From: CAZQNF01 sp964403325
GTDB taxonomy: Bacteria > Patescibacteriota > Patescibacteriia > Magasanikbacterales > GWA2-37-8
Direction of reading: 5' to 3'
Assembly: GCA_964403325.1 (NCBI GenBank)
Contig: CAYOFO010000006.1
Coordinates: 1 to 41,344, forward strand
Length of the DNA stretch: 41,344 nucleotides
Below, piece after piece: positions 24,949 through 33,008 of the stretch (positions are counted from its first letter, which is position 1; each line of letters opens with the position of its first letter). The notes beneath the pieces were generated by a model that saw nothing but the letters and a program-made list of their open reading frames with translations, did no database searches and was not told where the DNA came from. Position numbers and translations under genes: made by a program.

Positions 24949-27615
24949 ATGGAAAAAGGCCCTAATCGACTCTTCGCGACCTCTGTTGAATATGAACCTA
25001 ACCCCGAACGTCTTGCTCCCGCTGACTCGGTCGGTATTATTGTAACTGTTTCTCGTGATCCTAAAAATATTAAACGCGGCACGGACATTATTCGTGATTT
25101 TCATCCAACAGAAGTTATTTTTGCACTTAACACCCGGGGCGAACTAGCACTTATTAAAACCGATGCTCCGCCTGTCAAAGAAGCATCCGAACCAAAAAAA
25201 AATATTGCGAACAAACTCCAAGTAGCAAGAAAAGCAGTGGTAACTCAAGCCTATGCCCGCGTTACCCGCGAAAGCACACATTCGGCTGGCGAATGGCCAC
25301 AAGCTGACGGCTCAACCTTCACTACCCACATTGGCCGCTTAATGCCAGGGGCTCTACGCCAAACATTACATGCCCTTGATCCCCAAAAATTTAACATCCA
25401 ATCGTTTATTTCACTCACCGTTCCCCAATGCGCCACCCTGCTTGATACAGGTTCAATCATTATTAACGGTAAAGCATATCGCGTACCCCCAGAATTAGAC
25501 CGTAACAGCGACCCAAATGCGCAATTTGAAACAAAACCTTACACCGCCAAAGATATTTTTTTAGCCGAATTAAAACGCATCGAAGCTGACAAAATGCTTT
25601 CTGTTCTTGAACATCGGCTCCATGCAGTTAATTTACGTGATTTGTTGTACGTGAATGCTCAGGGTAAAAAAATAAACTGGCGCAAAAAAAACACCAACAA
25701 ACTTGATCCCGCCATCGAAGAGCTGGTTGGTCGTTTTGGCACCATCACAACCACTAAAATAATTGACGGCCAAGAACATACCACAAGCACTGATGGATGG
25801 ATAGACGGACCTTTGTCCGAAGAGCGACAGGCTTATAAACATGAAGTAAATTACTATCGCGATATTTTAGCAAAAAAAATGACTGTTTTACGCACTCTAC
25901 AAACAGAAGAAAAAACTATTCAAGCACAACTTTCAACCTCAACCGACCAACAAAAAGATAAAGACCGTCTCAAAGCAGTGGTCAACAAGATTGCTCAACA
26001 AATTCAGGGACTCAACAGTTTATTTAAGAAAATTGAAAAATTTTGGCAAGAAATGGTGAGCGGTTTTCAATTTTCCCTCTCCGATATAAAAACTGATTTG
26101 GCAGCCTCAAATATTGAAGCTATTCGTCGCTATACGTCAGAAGGAGTAAATTTTATTACCGGCAAAGGAGTGCCTAGTTTGCACAATGTATTTACCCTGT
26201 TTTTTACTGAAACCGATCGGCCATTGACCATGCGTGAGTTGCGAACATTGCTCAAAAACCCGGAATTTCGTCGATTATATAAATTGGCGGATATTTTTAC
26301 CCATATTCGTAATGTGGAAATAAATGGTCAAAATTCCCCAAGTATCCCCATACTTATCGGCCGTTTTGGATTAGAAAAAGAGCCAAAAAATGAAACTCCG
26401 GCACAAAAAAAGCTCCGCGAACAGTATATTAAAGAAATACAGGCAGGTCGAGTACCCATTGGATTGGTAGAGCGTTTTCTCAAAAAACCTCAACCTTTTA
26501 CTGGCTCTATTTCCGAAGCAGAGCAACAAAAAATGTCTTTAAGCGAACTAGAAGATTTCCAAAGATACTTGGAAAAACCATTGCTTGATCCTCATTTTAT
26601 TGCTACCGCCAACCATACCGGTCGCTTGGTAGATAATTTTCTGGTCAACTTTGCTCGCACCAAAAAAATAGACCCAAAAATTCTTATCCAAAGAGAAGAA
26701 GTGGTGGGAGCCAGTTGGGAGACACTGCAAGACATCGCGTTTGGTTTTGGTCCAAAACGGGATAAAATTGCTCAATGGGAAGCTCGGCGCAAAATGACAC
26801 TCATGGGTATTTTTCATGAAATTGCTCTAACCCACAAAAAAGCTATTGAAGCCGGCGCAAAACCTATCGATGATATTGAGCAGACAACTTTCCTGACTCA
26901 GGGACACCAAACCTATGCTCAACTTGAAGGAAAATTGCAGCCGGTAACCATTATTCCCCGCCGAGAACCAAAGTCTTTTGAGTCAACTGCCGCTAAAGCC
27001 CAAGACCGCGATCGGATCAATGATGAAAACACCAAAGATACTTTCGGTGAATCTATTCTTTTTGAAATCGGAGAGGGCGTCACTATCGAAGACTTAACCT
27101 GCGAAGAAACTTTTACTTTTGCACCCAATACATTTTTTACTGATGTCGAAAATATTTCCTCTTCACGCAAAGAGACCGAAATTCCTACCGATACCGTAAC
27201 TATGCCCAAAGTTATGGGCACACTTATCCAAAGCTGGCTCAAGGCAGCCAACAAAGACGGAAAAACCCACCTCACCATTCATGAATATAAACCATTGCCC
27301 AAGGTGGGTGAATCATTTGCAAGCGGCAGCGCTGGCGGCGGGGCTAAAATACGTTTTGCCAAACTATACCTATGGCACACCAGTTCCGGCATAACCCGAA
27401 AAAAAGAAATCCAGTTTTATTTTGCCCGAGCCGATGGCGACAACACTATTTCCGCGCACAGTGAATTTGAAGACAAGATGGCAAAGCAATCTGACTATGT
27501 CGAACAAAAAGGTTTTGCCGGCCATGGTTATTCTGATCAGGTCCGCATGCTTATACCGGAACAGGTGTACGGAGAAGCGCATATTCGCCTCATATTTGGC
27601 GGTCGGGTCAAATAA
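24949..27615 (+). CDS. Large orphan protein (888 residues)
   Basis: Unrecognised. An N-terminal beta-rich region (1-70) is followed by a mainly helical body with a strongly predicted coiled coil at about 285-350 (EVNYYRDILAKKMTVLRTLQ onward, Gln/Lys/Glu-rich), several helical domains through ~680, and a beta-rich C-terminal domain of ~180 residues with a Gly-rich GSAGGGAK loop. Few cysteines, no signal peptide, no membrane segment and no nucleotide-binding motif that I can see, so it is probably a large cytoplasmic structural or scaffold protein. The long polar regions and codon use are like those of the neighbours, so recent transfer is not suggested. It shares an operator-like dyad with the divergent peptidase gene. 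A weak hairpin follows the stop. Confidence 0.78.
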   Translation: MEKGPNRLFATSVEYEPNPERLAPADSVGIIVTVSRDPKNIKRGTDIIRDFHPTEVIFALNTRGELALIKTDAPPVKEASEPKKNIANKLQVARKAVVTQAYARVTRESTHSAGEWPQADGSTFTTHIGRLMPGALRQTLHALDPQKFNIQSFISLTVPQCATLLDTGSIIINGKAYRVPPELDRNSDPNAQFETKPYTAKDIFLAELKRIEADKMLSVLEHRLHAVNLRDLLYVNAQGKKINWRKKNTNKLDPAIEELVGRFGTITTTKIIDGQEHTTSTDGWIDGPLSEERQAYKHEVNYYRDILAKKMTVLRTLQTEEKTIQAQLSTSTDQQKDKDRLKAVVNKIAQQIQGLNSLFKKIEKFWQEMVSGFQFSLSDIKTDLAASNIEAIRRYTSEGVNFITGKGVPSLHNVFTLFFTETDRPLTMRELRTLLKNPEFRRLYKLADIFTHIRNVEINGQNSPSIPILIGRFGLEKEPKNETPAQKKLREQYIKEIQAGRVPIGLVERFLKKPQPFTGSISEAEQQKMSLSELEDFQRYLEKPLLDPHFIATANHTGRLVDNFLVNFARTKKIDPKILIQREEVVGASWETLQDIAFGFGPKRDKIAQWEARRKMTLMGIFHEIALTHKKAIEAGAKPIDDIEQTTFLTQGHQTYAQLEGKLQPVTIIPRREPKSFESTAAKAQDRDRINDENTKDTFGESILFEIGEGVTIEDLTCEETFTFAPNTFFTDVENISSSRKETEIPTDTVTMPKVMGTLIQSWLKAANKDGKTHLTIHEYKPLPKVGESFASGSAGGGAKIRFAKLYLWHTSSGITRKKEIQFYFARADGDNTISAHSEFEDKMAKQSDYVEQKGFAGHGYSDQVRMLIPEQVYGEAHIRLIFGGRVK

Positions 27616-27635
27616 CCTAACATTTCAATTACACC

Positions 27636-27661
27636 AATAACCGGTCTTACAATCGGTTATT
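27636..27661. terminator. Weak hairpin between convergent genes
   Basis: AATAACCG and CGGTTATT form an 8-bp stem around a 10-nt loop, without a good T tract on either side. It may end transcription of the 888-residue gene and the dioxygenase gene. Confidence 0.4.
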
Positions 27662-27678
27662 ACTCATCAAAATTTTAC

Positions 27679-28506
27679 TTACCGAATAATGAATGAACGC
27701 ATGGAGATACTTTTCATTACTAACCCTTCTGTAAGAAATTTTACTTCTTCTCCTTTTTTTTGCAAAGCCAAGGCATACAAAAAAGGCCAATAATGTTCCG
27801 GAGTCGGAATAGACAAGAGAGCGGCTGGTCCTAATTTTTGGTAATCAACCAAACTACGGTAATCTCCCCGAACAATATACTGAACTACAGCTTCATCAAA
27901 TTCAAGCGCCCAATCATAGGTTGGAGTCGAACTACTAAAATCTAGCAAACCCAAATTGTGCACTATATTTCCACTCCCTACTATCAATACTCCTCGCTCG
28001 CGCAATGCTTGCAACTCTTCTGCGAGCGCAAAATGAAACTGTGAAGATTTTGTCACATCGAGACTTATCTGAAACACTGGAATATTCGCTCTGGGAAATA
28101 CGTGGCGCAACACCACCCAAGCACCATGATCCAACCCCCAACTTTCATCCCAGTGGACCTGGGTTTTCTGGTGCAGCATTTCCTGAGTCGCTTCTGCCAA
28201 CGATGGCGCTCCTAAACATTGGTACCGTAAAGCATACAATTCTGGCGGAAAACCATAAAAATCATGAATCGTGCGCGGTTCCAAAGCTCCGTGGACATAA
28301 GTGCCGTTCGTATACCAATGTGCCGAGATGCATAACACGGCCGCTGGATTTAAACCTTCCAACTCTTTTCCTATAGCCGACCAACTTCTGGTAAATTGAT
28401 TATCCTCAAGAGCGTTCAACGGCGAACCATGTCCCACAAAAAGAACCGGCATGCGAGGGGTGAGGGGTAAAGTGTTTATTGTTTTTGTAAAATTCATTAA
28501 ATTCAT
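27679..28506 (-). CDS. ygiD: YgiD-type 4,5-DOPA extradiol dioxygenase family protein
   Basis: 275 residues, normal for the class III (LigB-like) extradiol dioxygenases of the DODA group. Metal ligands and catalytic motifs are visible: GHGSP (His26), SAHW (His63), HDFYGFP near residue 82, WGLDHGAW near 123-130, GNIVHNL and PTPEHYWP near the C-terminus. E. coli YgiD is zinc-dependent and opens the ring of DOPA; the physiological substrate is unclear, and no aromatic-catabolism genes are nearby. The ATG at 28506 has T at -1; a second ATG three codons later lacks it. It stands alone, convergent with the 888-residue gene. No clear promoter in the 113-nt upstream gap. Confidence 0.93.
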   Translation of the reverse strand: MNLMNFTKTINTLPLTPRMPVLFVGHGSPLNALEDNQFTRSWSAIGKELEGLNPAAVLCISAHWYTNGTYVHGALEPRTIHDFYGFPPELYALRYQCLGAPSLAEATQEMLHQKTQVHWDESWGLDHGAWVVLRHVFPRANIPVFQISLDVTKSSQFHFALAEELQALRERGVLIVGSGNIVHNLGLLDFSSSTPTYDWALEFDEAVVQYIVRGDYRSLVDYQKLGPAALLSIPTPEHYWPFLYALALQKKGEEVKFLTEGLVMKSISMRSFIIR

Positions 28507-28570
28507 AAAACAATTTGCGCATTATTCCAAAATACTAATTCAATGATTATGCTGAATATTGAAAGTCTGG

Positions 28571-28598
28571 TTGATAAGATGTACTATCACTCTATACA
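28571..28598 (+). promoter_or_regulatory. Possible promoter of the 123-residue membrane protein
   Basis: TTGATA (28571-28576) and TATACA (28593-28598) 16 nt apart, about 22 nt before the ATG. Both boxes are 4 of 6 to consensus. Confidence 0.4.
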
Positions 28599-28619
28599 TT
28601 TTACTCTTTAATAACTCCT

Positions 28620-28991
28620 ATGTCACAATACATCCCTGGGGTGTGCAATATTGGTCGCGCTGAAATACGCAAACGACAACAACTCGGTTGGATAGGGATT
28701 ATACTGACACTTCTTATCGGAATTTCGCTAATGATAGCGAACACCCCACACTGGTGGCGTATTTTGATAGCATTTCCAGCTGCTGCCGGAGCAGCCGGAT
28801 TTCTCCAAGCTCGGTTTCATTTTTGCGCTTATTTTGGTTTAACCGCTCTTTTTAATGTCGATGAAGCTCGCCTCACTGACACGCCCAGCCAGAGCGAATT
28901 TCGACAAAAAGATCGAAAAAAAGCTTGGCTGATCATTTTTCTTACCATACTCACTACCATTCTAATTACCAGTATTTTCTATTTCCTATAA
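28620..28991 (+). CDS. Small integral membrane protein with CNIG...E motif
   Basis: 123 residues. IPGVCNIGRAEIRKRQQLGW (residues 5-24) precedes two closely spaced membrane helices (about 22-42 and 46-63); a third, strongly hydrophobic helix (about 102-122) ends the protein, with a basic loop QKDRKKAW before it. I recall proteins of this type, with a conserved CNIG-x2-E start, in many bacteria, but no function is known. It is a single gene between the divergent dioxygenase gene and the DUF5666 gene. No signal-peptide cleavage site is evident. Confidence 0.7.
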   Translation: MSQYIPGVCNIGRAEIRKRQQLGWIGIILTLLIGISLMIANTPHWWRILIAFPAAAGAAGFLQARFHFCAYFGLTALFNVDEARLTDTPSQSEFRQKDRKKAWLIIFLTILTTILITSIFYFL

Positions 28992-29196
28992 CTCACCCCC
29001 TCTTTGATCTGATTTATTTTCAGTATAATTTGCAACATTTTAAAAAAATATTTTACCCTGACTAAAGCACCCGCGGGTCATTTGAAATAAATATAAAACG
29101 AATTGCGTATTACTAGGTACAAGTCGATCGACAAAATTTTTATCAACATCTCCATATTTTGTTGATAAATAACTTTATTTATTTCATTTATTTCGT
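28992..29196. other. Intergenic stretch with an inverted repeat
   Basis: TTATCAAC (29140-29147) and GTTGATAA (29161-29168) form an 8-bp dyad 29 nt before the DUF5666 start codon. No convincing promoter or terminator was found in this 205-nt gap; the dyad could be an operator or a leader hairpin. Confidence 0.4.
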
Positions 29197-29970
29197 ATGA
29201 CCAGACATAAAATCATGCTTTCTTTATTGGCAACAGTGGTAAGCGCGAGTGCTCTAATAGCAACCACCGTCTCAGCCGCCAGCCTTACAGCTTCTGCACC
29301 CAAACCATTTGAGCGCCATCGTCCTAAAGCACCTACGATAATAGGCACCGTTACCGCCATAAACGGCAGCAGCCTTACTCTTACCACCAAAGACGGGAAA
29401 GTGTACACAGTAAACGATGTTAGCGCTCAAGTTACCCATGGTTTTGGGCCAAATGCACAAACTCTAACCGTAGCTGATATCAAAAATGGCGATGCTATCG
29501 GTGTAATCGGAACTATTTCCGGTACCACGGTTACAGCGAGCACTATTATAGATGGTTGGCTAAATCCCAATAATACGATACACGGCCAGCACGAAGCCGC
29601 AAGCAAAGAAAAACCTCGACCTGATATGGTTGGCCTCAAAGAAAGCCCAGATCATCAACCACATACCCCTCTTATTCACGGCACAATCACCGCCCTGAGT
29701 GGAAATACTCTTACTATTAATGTGCGCGGTGAAGATAAAAATACTTCCATCACCCCCTACTCCGTGACCACAACCAATAGCACCCTGATTACCAAAGATG
29801 GTCAAAACGCCTCTCTCTCAGACTTAAGTGCGAACCAAATGGTTATTGTCGAAGGAACTCTCAATACTGCCAACCATACTATGCTGAGCACAAAAATAAA
29901 TATCATTACCAAAAAACCCATGGGGCTAAAATCACCTTCAACACACTCCCGTCCTGTCCACAAGAAATAG
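29197..29970 (+). CDS. Secreted DUF5666-type protein
   Basis: 257 residues. A signal peptide (1-27, ending VSAA) leads into two OB-like beta modules of the DUF5666 kind, at about residues 46-105 (TIIGTVTAINGSSLTLTTKD) and 164-235 (LIHGTITALSGNTLTINV), each with the 'G-T-V/I-T-A-I/L' start and a later 'GD/MV-V-x-G' strand. The linker and tail are rich in His, Lys, Pro and Thr and look disordered. DUF5666 proteins are secreted or periplasmic with unknown function; two modules in tandem suggest a binding role. It has a strong terminator directly after it. Confidence 0.8.
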   Translation: MTRHKIMLSLLATVVSASALIATTVSAASLTASAPKPFERHRPKAPTIIGTVTAINGSSLTLTTKDGKVYTVNDVSAQVTHGFGPNAQTLTVADIKNGDAIGVIGTISGTTVTASTIIDGWLNPNNTIHGQHEAASKEKPRPDMVGLKESPDHQPHTPLIHGTITALSGNTLTINVRGEDKNTSITPYSVTTTNSTLITKDGQNASLSDLSANQMVIVEGTLNTANHTMLSTKINIITKKPMGLKSPSTHSRPVHKK

Positions 29971-29988
29971 CCTTTTTCTCAACTGAAA

Positions 29989-30016
29989 CAAAAACGGACA
30001 CATAGGTCCGTTTTTG
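29989..30016 (+). terminator. Terminator of the DUF5666 gene
   Basis: CAAAAACGGAC (29989-29999) and GTCCGTTTTTG (30006-30016) form a perfect 11-bp stem around ACATAG, followed by T-rich DNA. Confidence 0.88.
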
Positions 30017-30035
30017 ATTTTGCTCAATTTTCCTC

Positions 30036-30065
30036 TTGCAAAGAGAGGAATAAATTGGTTATAGT
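30036..30065 (+). promoter_or_regulatory. Promoter of the DedA gene
   Basis: TTGCAA (30036-30041) and TATAGT (30060-30065, 5 of 6), 18 nt apart; with 17-nt spacing the -10 box reads TTATAG. TTGG lies just before it. Confidence 0.5.
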
Positions 30066-30105
30066 ATCTATCTCATTATAACTAACTCACCCCCGTATCT
30101 ACTCT

Positions 30106-30738
30106 ATGCATATTATCAGCTGGCTCATCGAAACAAGTGTCAAAATAGTAGCTGCTCTGGGCTACCCTGGAGTAAGTGTCCTCATGCTCCTTGAAAGCTG
30201 CGGCATCCCCTTTCCTTCAGAAGTTATTATGCCCTTTGGTGGATTTTTAGTGGCTGGAGGAAATTTTCATTTTTGGCTGGTGGTGCTCAGCGGAACTCTG
30301 GGCAACGTACTAGGCTCTTGCTTAGCCTATGCTATTGGTTTTTATGGCGGCCGACCGCTCCTAGAAAAATACGGAAAATATATCCTCATCTCTAGACACG
30401 ATCTCAGTCGAGCTGAGGGTTGGTTTGCCCGGCACGGAGAATTAACCGTGTTGGTCGGGCGACTTCTGCCGGTCATACGTACCTACATCTCCTTCCCAGC
30501 CGGGCTCACCAAAATGAATTTTACCAAATTTACCTTGTACACCTTTTTGGGCGTGTTACCCTGGTGCATTTTGTTTACCTGGCTCGGAGTAAAACTGGAG
30601 GGTAACTGGGAATATATCCATGACAAGCTTCATTACCTTGATTATATAGTGGTGGCGATACTACTCATACTGGCTGTTTTTTACTTTTACAAACACAGAA
30701 CAAAAACCAAGCAAAACACCACACCAGAAACAAAATAG
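30106..30738 (+). CDS. DedA family membrane protein
   Basis: 210 residues. Members help recycle undecaprenyl phosphate or other lipids at the cytoplasmic membrane. The family core is clear: LLESCGIPFPSEVIMPFGG near residues 28-46, the GTLGNVLGSCLAYAIGFYGG helix, and FARHGELTVLVGRLLPVIRTYISFPAGL near 107-134 with the conserved GRxxPxxRTxxSxPAG motif. Re-entrant helices and about five membrane segments are predicted, and a charged, polar C-terminal tail (KHRTKTKQNTTPE) is likely cytoplasmic. It is a single gene. The 134 nt after it show no clear terminator. Confidence 0.92.
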   Translation: MHIISWLIETSVKIVAALGYPGVSVLMLLESCGIPFPSEVIMPFGGFLVAGGNFHFWLVVLSGTLGNVLGSCLAYAIGFYGGRPLLEKYGKYILISRHDLSRAEGWFARHGELTVLVGRLLPVIRTYISFPAGLTKMNFTKFTLYTFLGVLPWCILFTWLGVKLEGNWEYIHDKLHYLDYIVVAILLILAVFYFYKHRTKTKQNTTPETK

Positions 30739-30872
30739 GCCTGTGCACCTAGCGACAAACTTATAGAGTAGGAATTACATTGAGAACGTTCTAAAAAACA
30801 TCCTAAATTTACCACTTCACCATATTTTTACTCCCAAAAAAGCCGGCATACCCCCTCATTTAACACTTCAAA

Positions 30873-32231
30873 CTATATTTCAAAATCTTTGCCCGGTTCC
30901 CCCACTTCTACTACCCGAATTCCGCCTTTCAAAAAACAGTCTTTTAAAACCACGGCTGCTCTCACGTCACCATGGTTGAGTATAACCTGTTGTGGCCGTC
31001 CTGAGGGTTGCAAAATCCAGCGCATCAACTTCGCCTGATCAGCATGAGCCGAGAGAAAATCAAGCGATACGACTCGGCAATTAACCTCGACTCTTTCGTC
31101 TAAAATATGAACAAACTTTTGTCCATCCTGAATAGCTCGACCAAGCGTACCTTCAGCCTGATAACCGACCATAATGAGCGTGTTATGCTCATCACTCACA
31201 TAACGTAAAGCATGATGCAAAATCCGTCCTCCTTCCATCATCCCACCTCCGGCAATAATAATTTTTGGCCCTACCGTATGATTGATTTTTTTTGAATCTT
31301 CTCGAGTTTCACACACCGTGAGATTTGGGAAATTAAACAAATCTCCATCTGCATCAAGCAAATCCTTGGCAGCTTTATCAAAATAACGTGGATAAGCTCG
31401 ATAGACTCGAGTAGCGGCAATAGCGAGCGGACTATCTAAGAAAATTGGCACTTCGGCTAAAACTTCATCCTCGTCGCGCAATATATTTATATAATACAAA
31501 AGTTCTTGAGTACGCTCAAGCGAAAAGGCCGGGATCATTATTACCCCTTTTTTAGCGAGCGCCTCTTTTACCACCGTTTTAATATGACTGGCGCGTTCTC
31601 GAACCGTCGAATGAACACGATTACCATACGTTGATTCACATACCAAAGCCGTTAAATTTTCCGGCAAAGCATCTGTCTCGCGCACAATTGGCATATCTTC
31701 ATTTCCCACGTCTCCGGAAAAGACAATGTTTCCTTCAGGAGTCTCGATATGAATAAATGCTGAACCAAAAATATGTCCCGCGTCATAAAAAGTCGCCCTG
31801 ATTTCATCGGGTGAAATACTCGTCGGTTCATAATATTCAACTTTTTTTAATTGTGCCATGACCTGCGCGATATCTTCTTCATCATAAAGAAGCGGTGTAT
31901 TATTTTTTTCATGACGATAACGCATGATGTTATAAGCATCATTCAAAATAAGCGGTATAAGTTCACTGGTTGGCGCAGTCGCATAAATAAATCCGGTAAA
32001 ACCATCCTTCACCAACTTAGGCAATCGTCCAACATGATCGAGGTGCGCATGGGTAATCAGAACAGTGGAAATTTCTCGCGGATCAACCGGCCAAGGTGCG
32101 CTATTTTTTTCTTCCGTTTGTGTACCGCTTTGGAACATGCCGCAATCTACCATGATTTTTTTATTTTTGAGTGTCAAAATTGTTCCGGAACCAGTAACTT
32201 CGTTGGCAGCGCCAATAAAATGCAATTTCAT
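30873..32231 (-). CDS. Beta-CASP metallo-beta-lactamase nuclease
   Basis: 452 residues from the ATG at 32231; the open frame runs further but covers the promoter. The metallo-beta-lactamase core has HAHLDH at 61-66 (zinc ligands), DAGHIFGSA and FSGDVGNEDMP further on, and the beta-CASP part contains IPAFSLERTQELLYY and GGGMMEGGRILHH, ending in LSAHADQ and NHG (RNA-processing ligands). This is the bacterial/archaeal family of RNase J/CPSF-like nucleases lacking the extra RNase J C-terminal domain, presumed to process or degrade RNA. It sits alone with its own promoter, divergent from the murJ-lepA-recJ operon. Confidence 0.93.
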   Translation of the reverse strand: MKLHFIGAANEVTGSGTILTLKNKKIMVDCGMFQSGTQTEEKNSAPWPVDPREISTVLITHAHLDHVGRLPKLVKDGFTGFIYATAPTSELIPLILNDAYNIMRYRHEKNNTPLLYDEEDIAQVMAQLKKVEYYEPTSISPDEIRATFYDAGHIFGSAFIHIETPEGNIVFSGDVGNEDMPIVRETDALPENLTALVCESTYGNRVHSTVRERASHIKTVVKEALAKKGVIMIPAFSLERTQELLYYINILRDEDEVLAEVPIFLDSPLAIAATRVYRAYPRYFDKAAKDLLDADGDLFNFPNLTVCETREDSKKINHTVGPKIIIAGGGMMEGGRILHHALRYVSDEHNTLIMVGYQAEGTLGRAIQDGQKFVHILDERVEVNCRVVSLDFLSAHADQAKLMRWILQPSGRPQQVILNHGDVRAAVVLKDCFLKGGIRVVEVGEPGKDFEI

Positions 32232-32256
32232 AAAAAAATTTAAATTGAACTCCTTC

Positions 32257-32285
32257 ATTATAGTCAAACCGTGACTAAACCACAA
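32257..32285 (-). promoter_or_regulatory. Promoter of the beta-CASP nuclease gene
   Basis: Minus-strand TTGTGG (32280-32285) and TATAAT (32257-32262), 17 nt apart. The -10 box overlaps the alternative upstream ATG (32258), which decides the start at 32231. Confidence 0.6.
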
Positions 32286-32287
32286 GA

Positions 32288-32326
32288 TAAAAAAACTGGT
32301 TTATAAGCAAGTCTGGCTAACCAGTT
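32288..32326 (-). terminator. Hairpin with T tract between divergent promoters
   Basis: AACTGGTT (32294-32301) and AACCAGTT (32319-32326) form an 8-bp stem with a 17-nt loop; on the minus strand it runs into TTTTTTTATC. No gene is transcribed into it from that side, so it may block transcription leaking from the murJ side, or be a regulator site. Confidence 0.4.
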
Positions 32327-32336
32327 CTTTGTTTGT

Positions 32337-32342
32337 TATACT
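32337..32342 (+). promoter_or_regulatory. Probable -10 box of the murJ-lepA-recJ operon
   Basis: TATACT (5 of 6 to consensus) 26 nt before the first start codon; the -35 region 17 nt upstream (TGGCTA, 3 of 6) is weak and lies over the right arm of the hairpin at 32319-32326. Confidence 0.4.
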
Positions 32343-32368
32343 AAGCTCATTCTCATTACCCCCATCCT

Positions 32369-33004
32369 ATGAAAGAGCCTCAACTCGATACCGTCGCTAT
32401 TATTGATCCACCTCTGCAAGAATTGCGCAAAAATTCTTCTTTTAAACGCTCATGCTTAGGTACTGTGGGCGGCCTGCTCATTATCAGCGTTGGTTTAGCT
32501 CTAGCTGTGCGCCTGGCTATTGGCCCCGGGCCCACCAAACTGACTACTACTCCCACGATTGTACGGGACTTATTTCCCCTATACGACACCGACCACATCG
32601 ATACCATCACTCAAATTTCCGAGCAAAACCAACTTGATCGTGATACGCTCAAGCAGTTTTTTACCTCCCTTTTACACAACCTTGATCCCGATACCACGGC
32701 GCCTGGTACACCCCCCAACTTAGCCAGCAAAAAATCCTATGAACTTTTTCAAATTCAATGGAATAACCTAGCTATTGATGAGGATTTTATTTTGAACTAC
32801 TACCAAACTGAACTACAAAAAAAACACTATAGTCTAACTACTACAAAAAATAGCGAGGCCCAAATCATTACCTTCGCCCGATCTCTCGCAAGCGACACAA
32901 TTACCGGATCGGTGCGCATTCATTTTTCTCCAGCCACGAGCAAAACGCAAATTGTGCTCAAAATTTTTATACCTTCCACTCTTGTTTTATCCGCAAAACC
33001 ATAA
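32369..33004 (+). CDS. Membrane-anchored orphan protein upstream of murJ
   Basis: 211 residues, unrecognised. A short cytoplasmic N-terminus is followed by one membrane helix at about 31-52 (GTVGGLLIISVGLALAVRLA); the remaining ~160 residues are predicted outside and are alpha/beta with a long helix-rich start and a strand-rich C-terminus (SVRIHFSPATSKTQIVLKIF). No cysteines outside the anchor. It ends 4 nt before murJ starts, so it is co-translated and may act in the same envelope process; that is inference from position only. Confidence 0.72.
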   Translation: MKEPQLDTVAIIDPPLQELRKNSSFKRSCLGTVGGLLIISVGLALAVRLAIGPGPTKLTTTPTIVRDLFPLYDTDHIDTITQISEQNQLDRDTLKQFFTSLLHNLDPDTTAPGTPPNLASKKSYELFQIQWNNLAIDEDFILNYYQTELQKKHYSLTTTKNSEAQIITFARSLASDTITGSVRIHFSPATSKTQIVLKIFIPSTLVLSAKP

Positions 33005-33008
33005 TCAC

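Noticed and set aside
5652..27615. Shared GRVK C-termini of the FAD enzyme and the 888-residue orphan
   Set aside because: Four residues only; no other shared sequence.
29123..29132. GTCGATCGAC palindrome
   Set aside because: Short, isolated and not placed at a promoter that I can identify.
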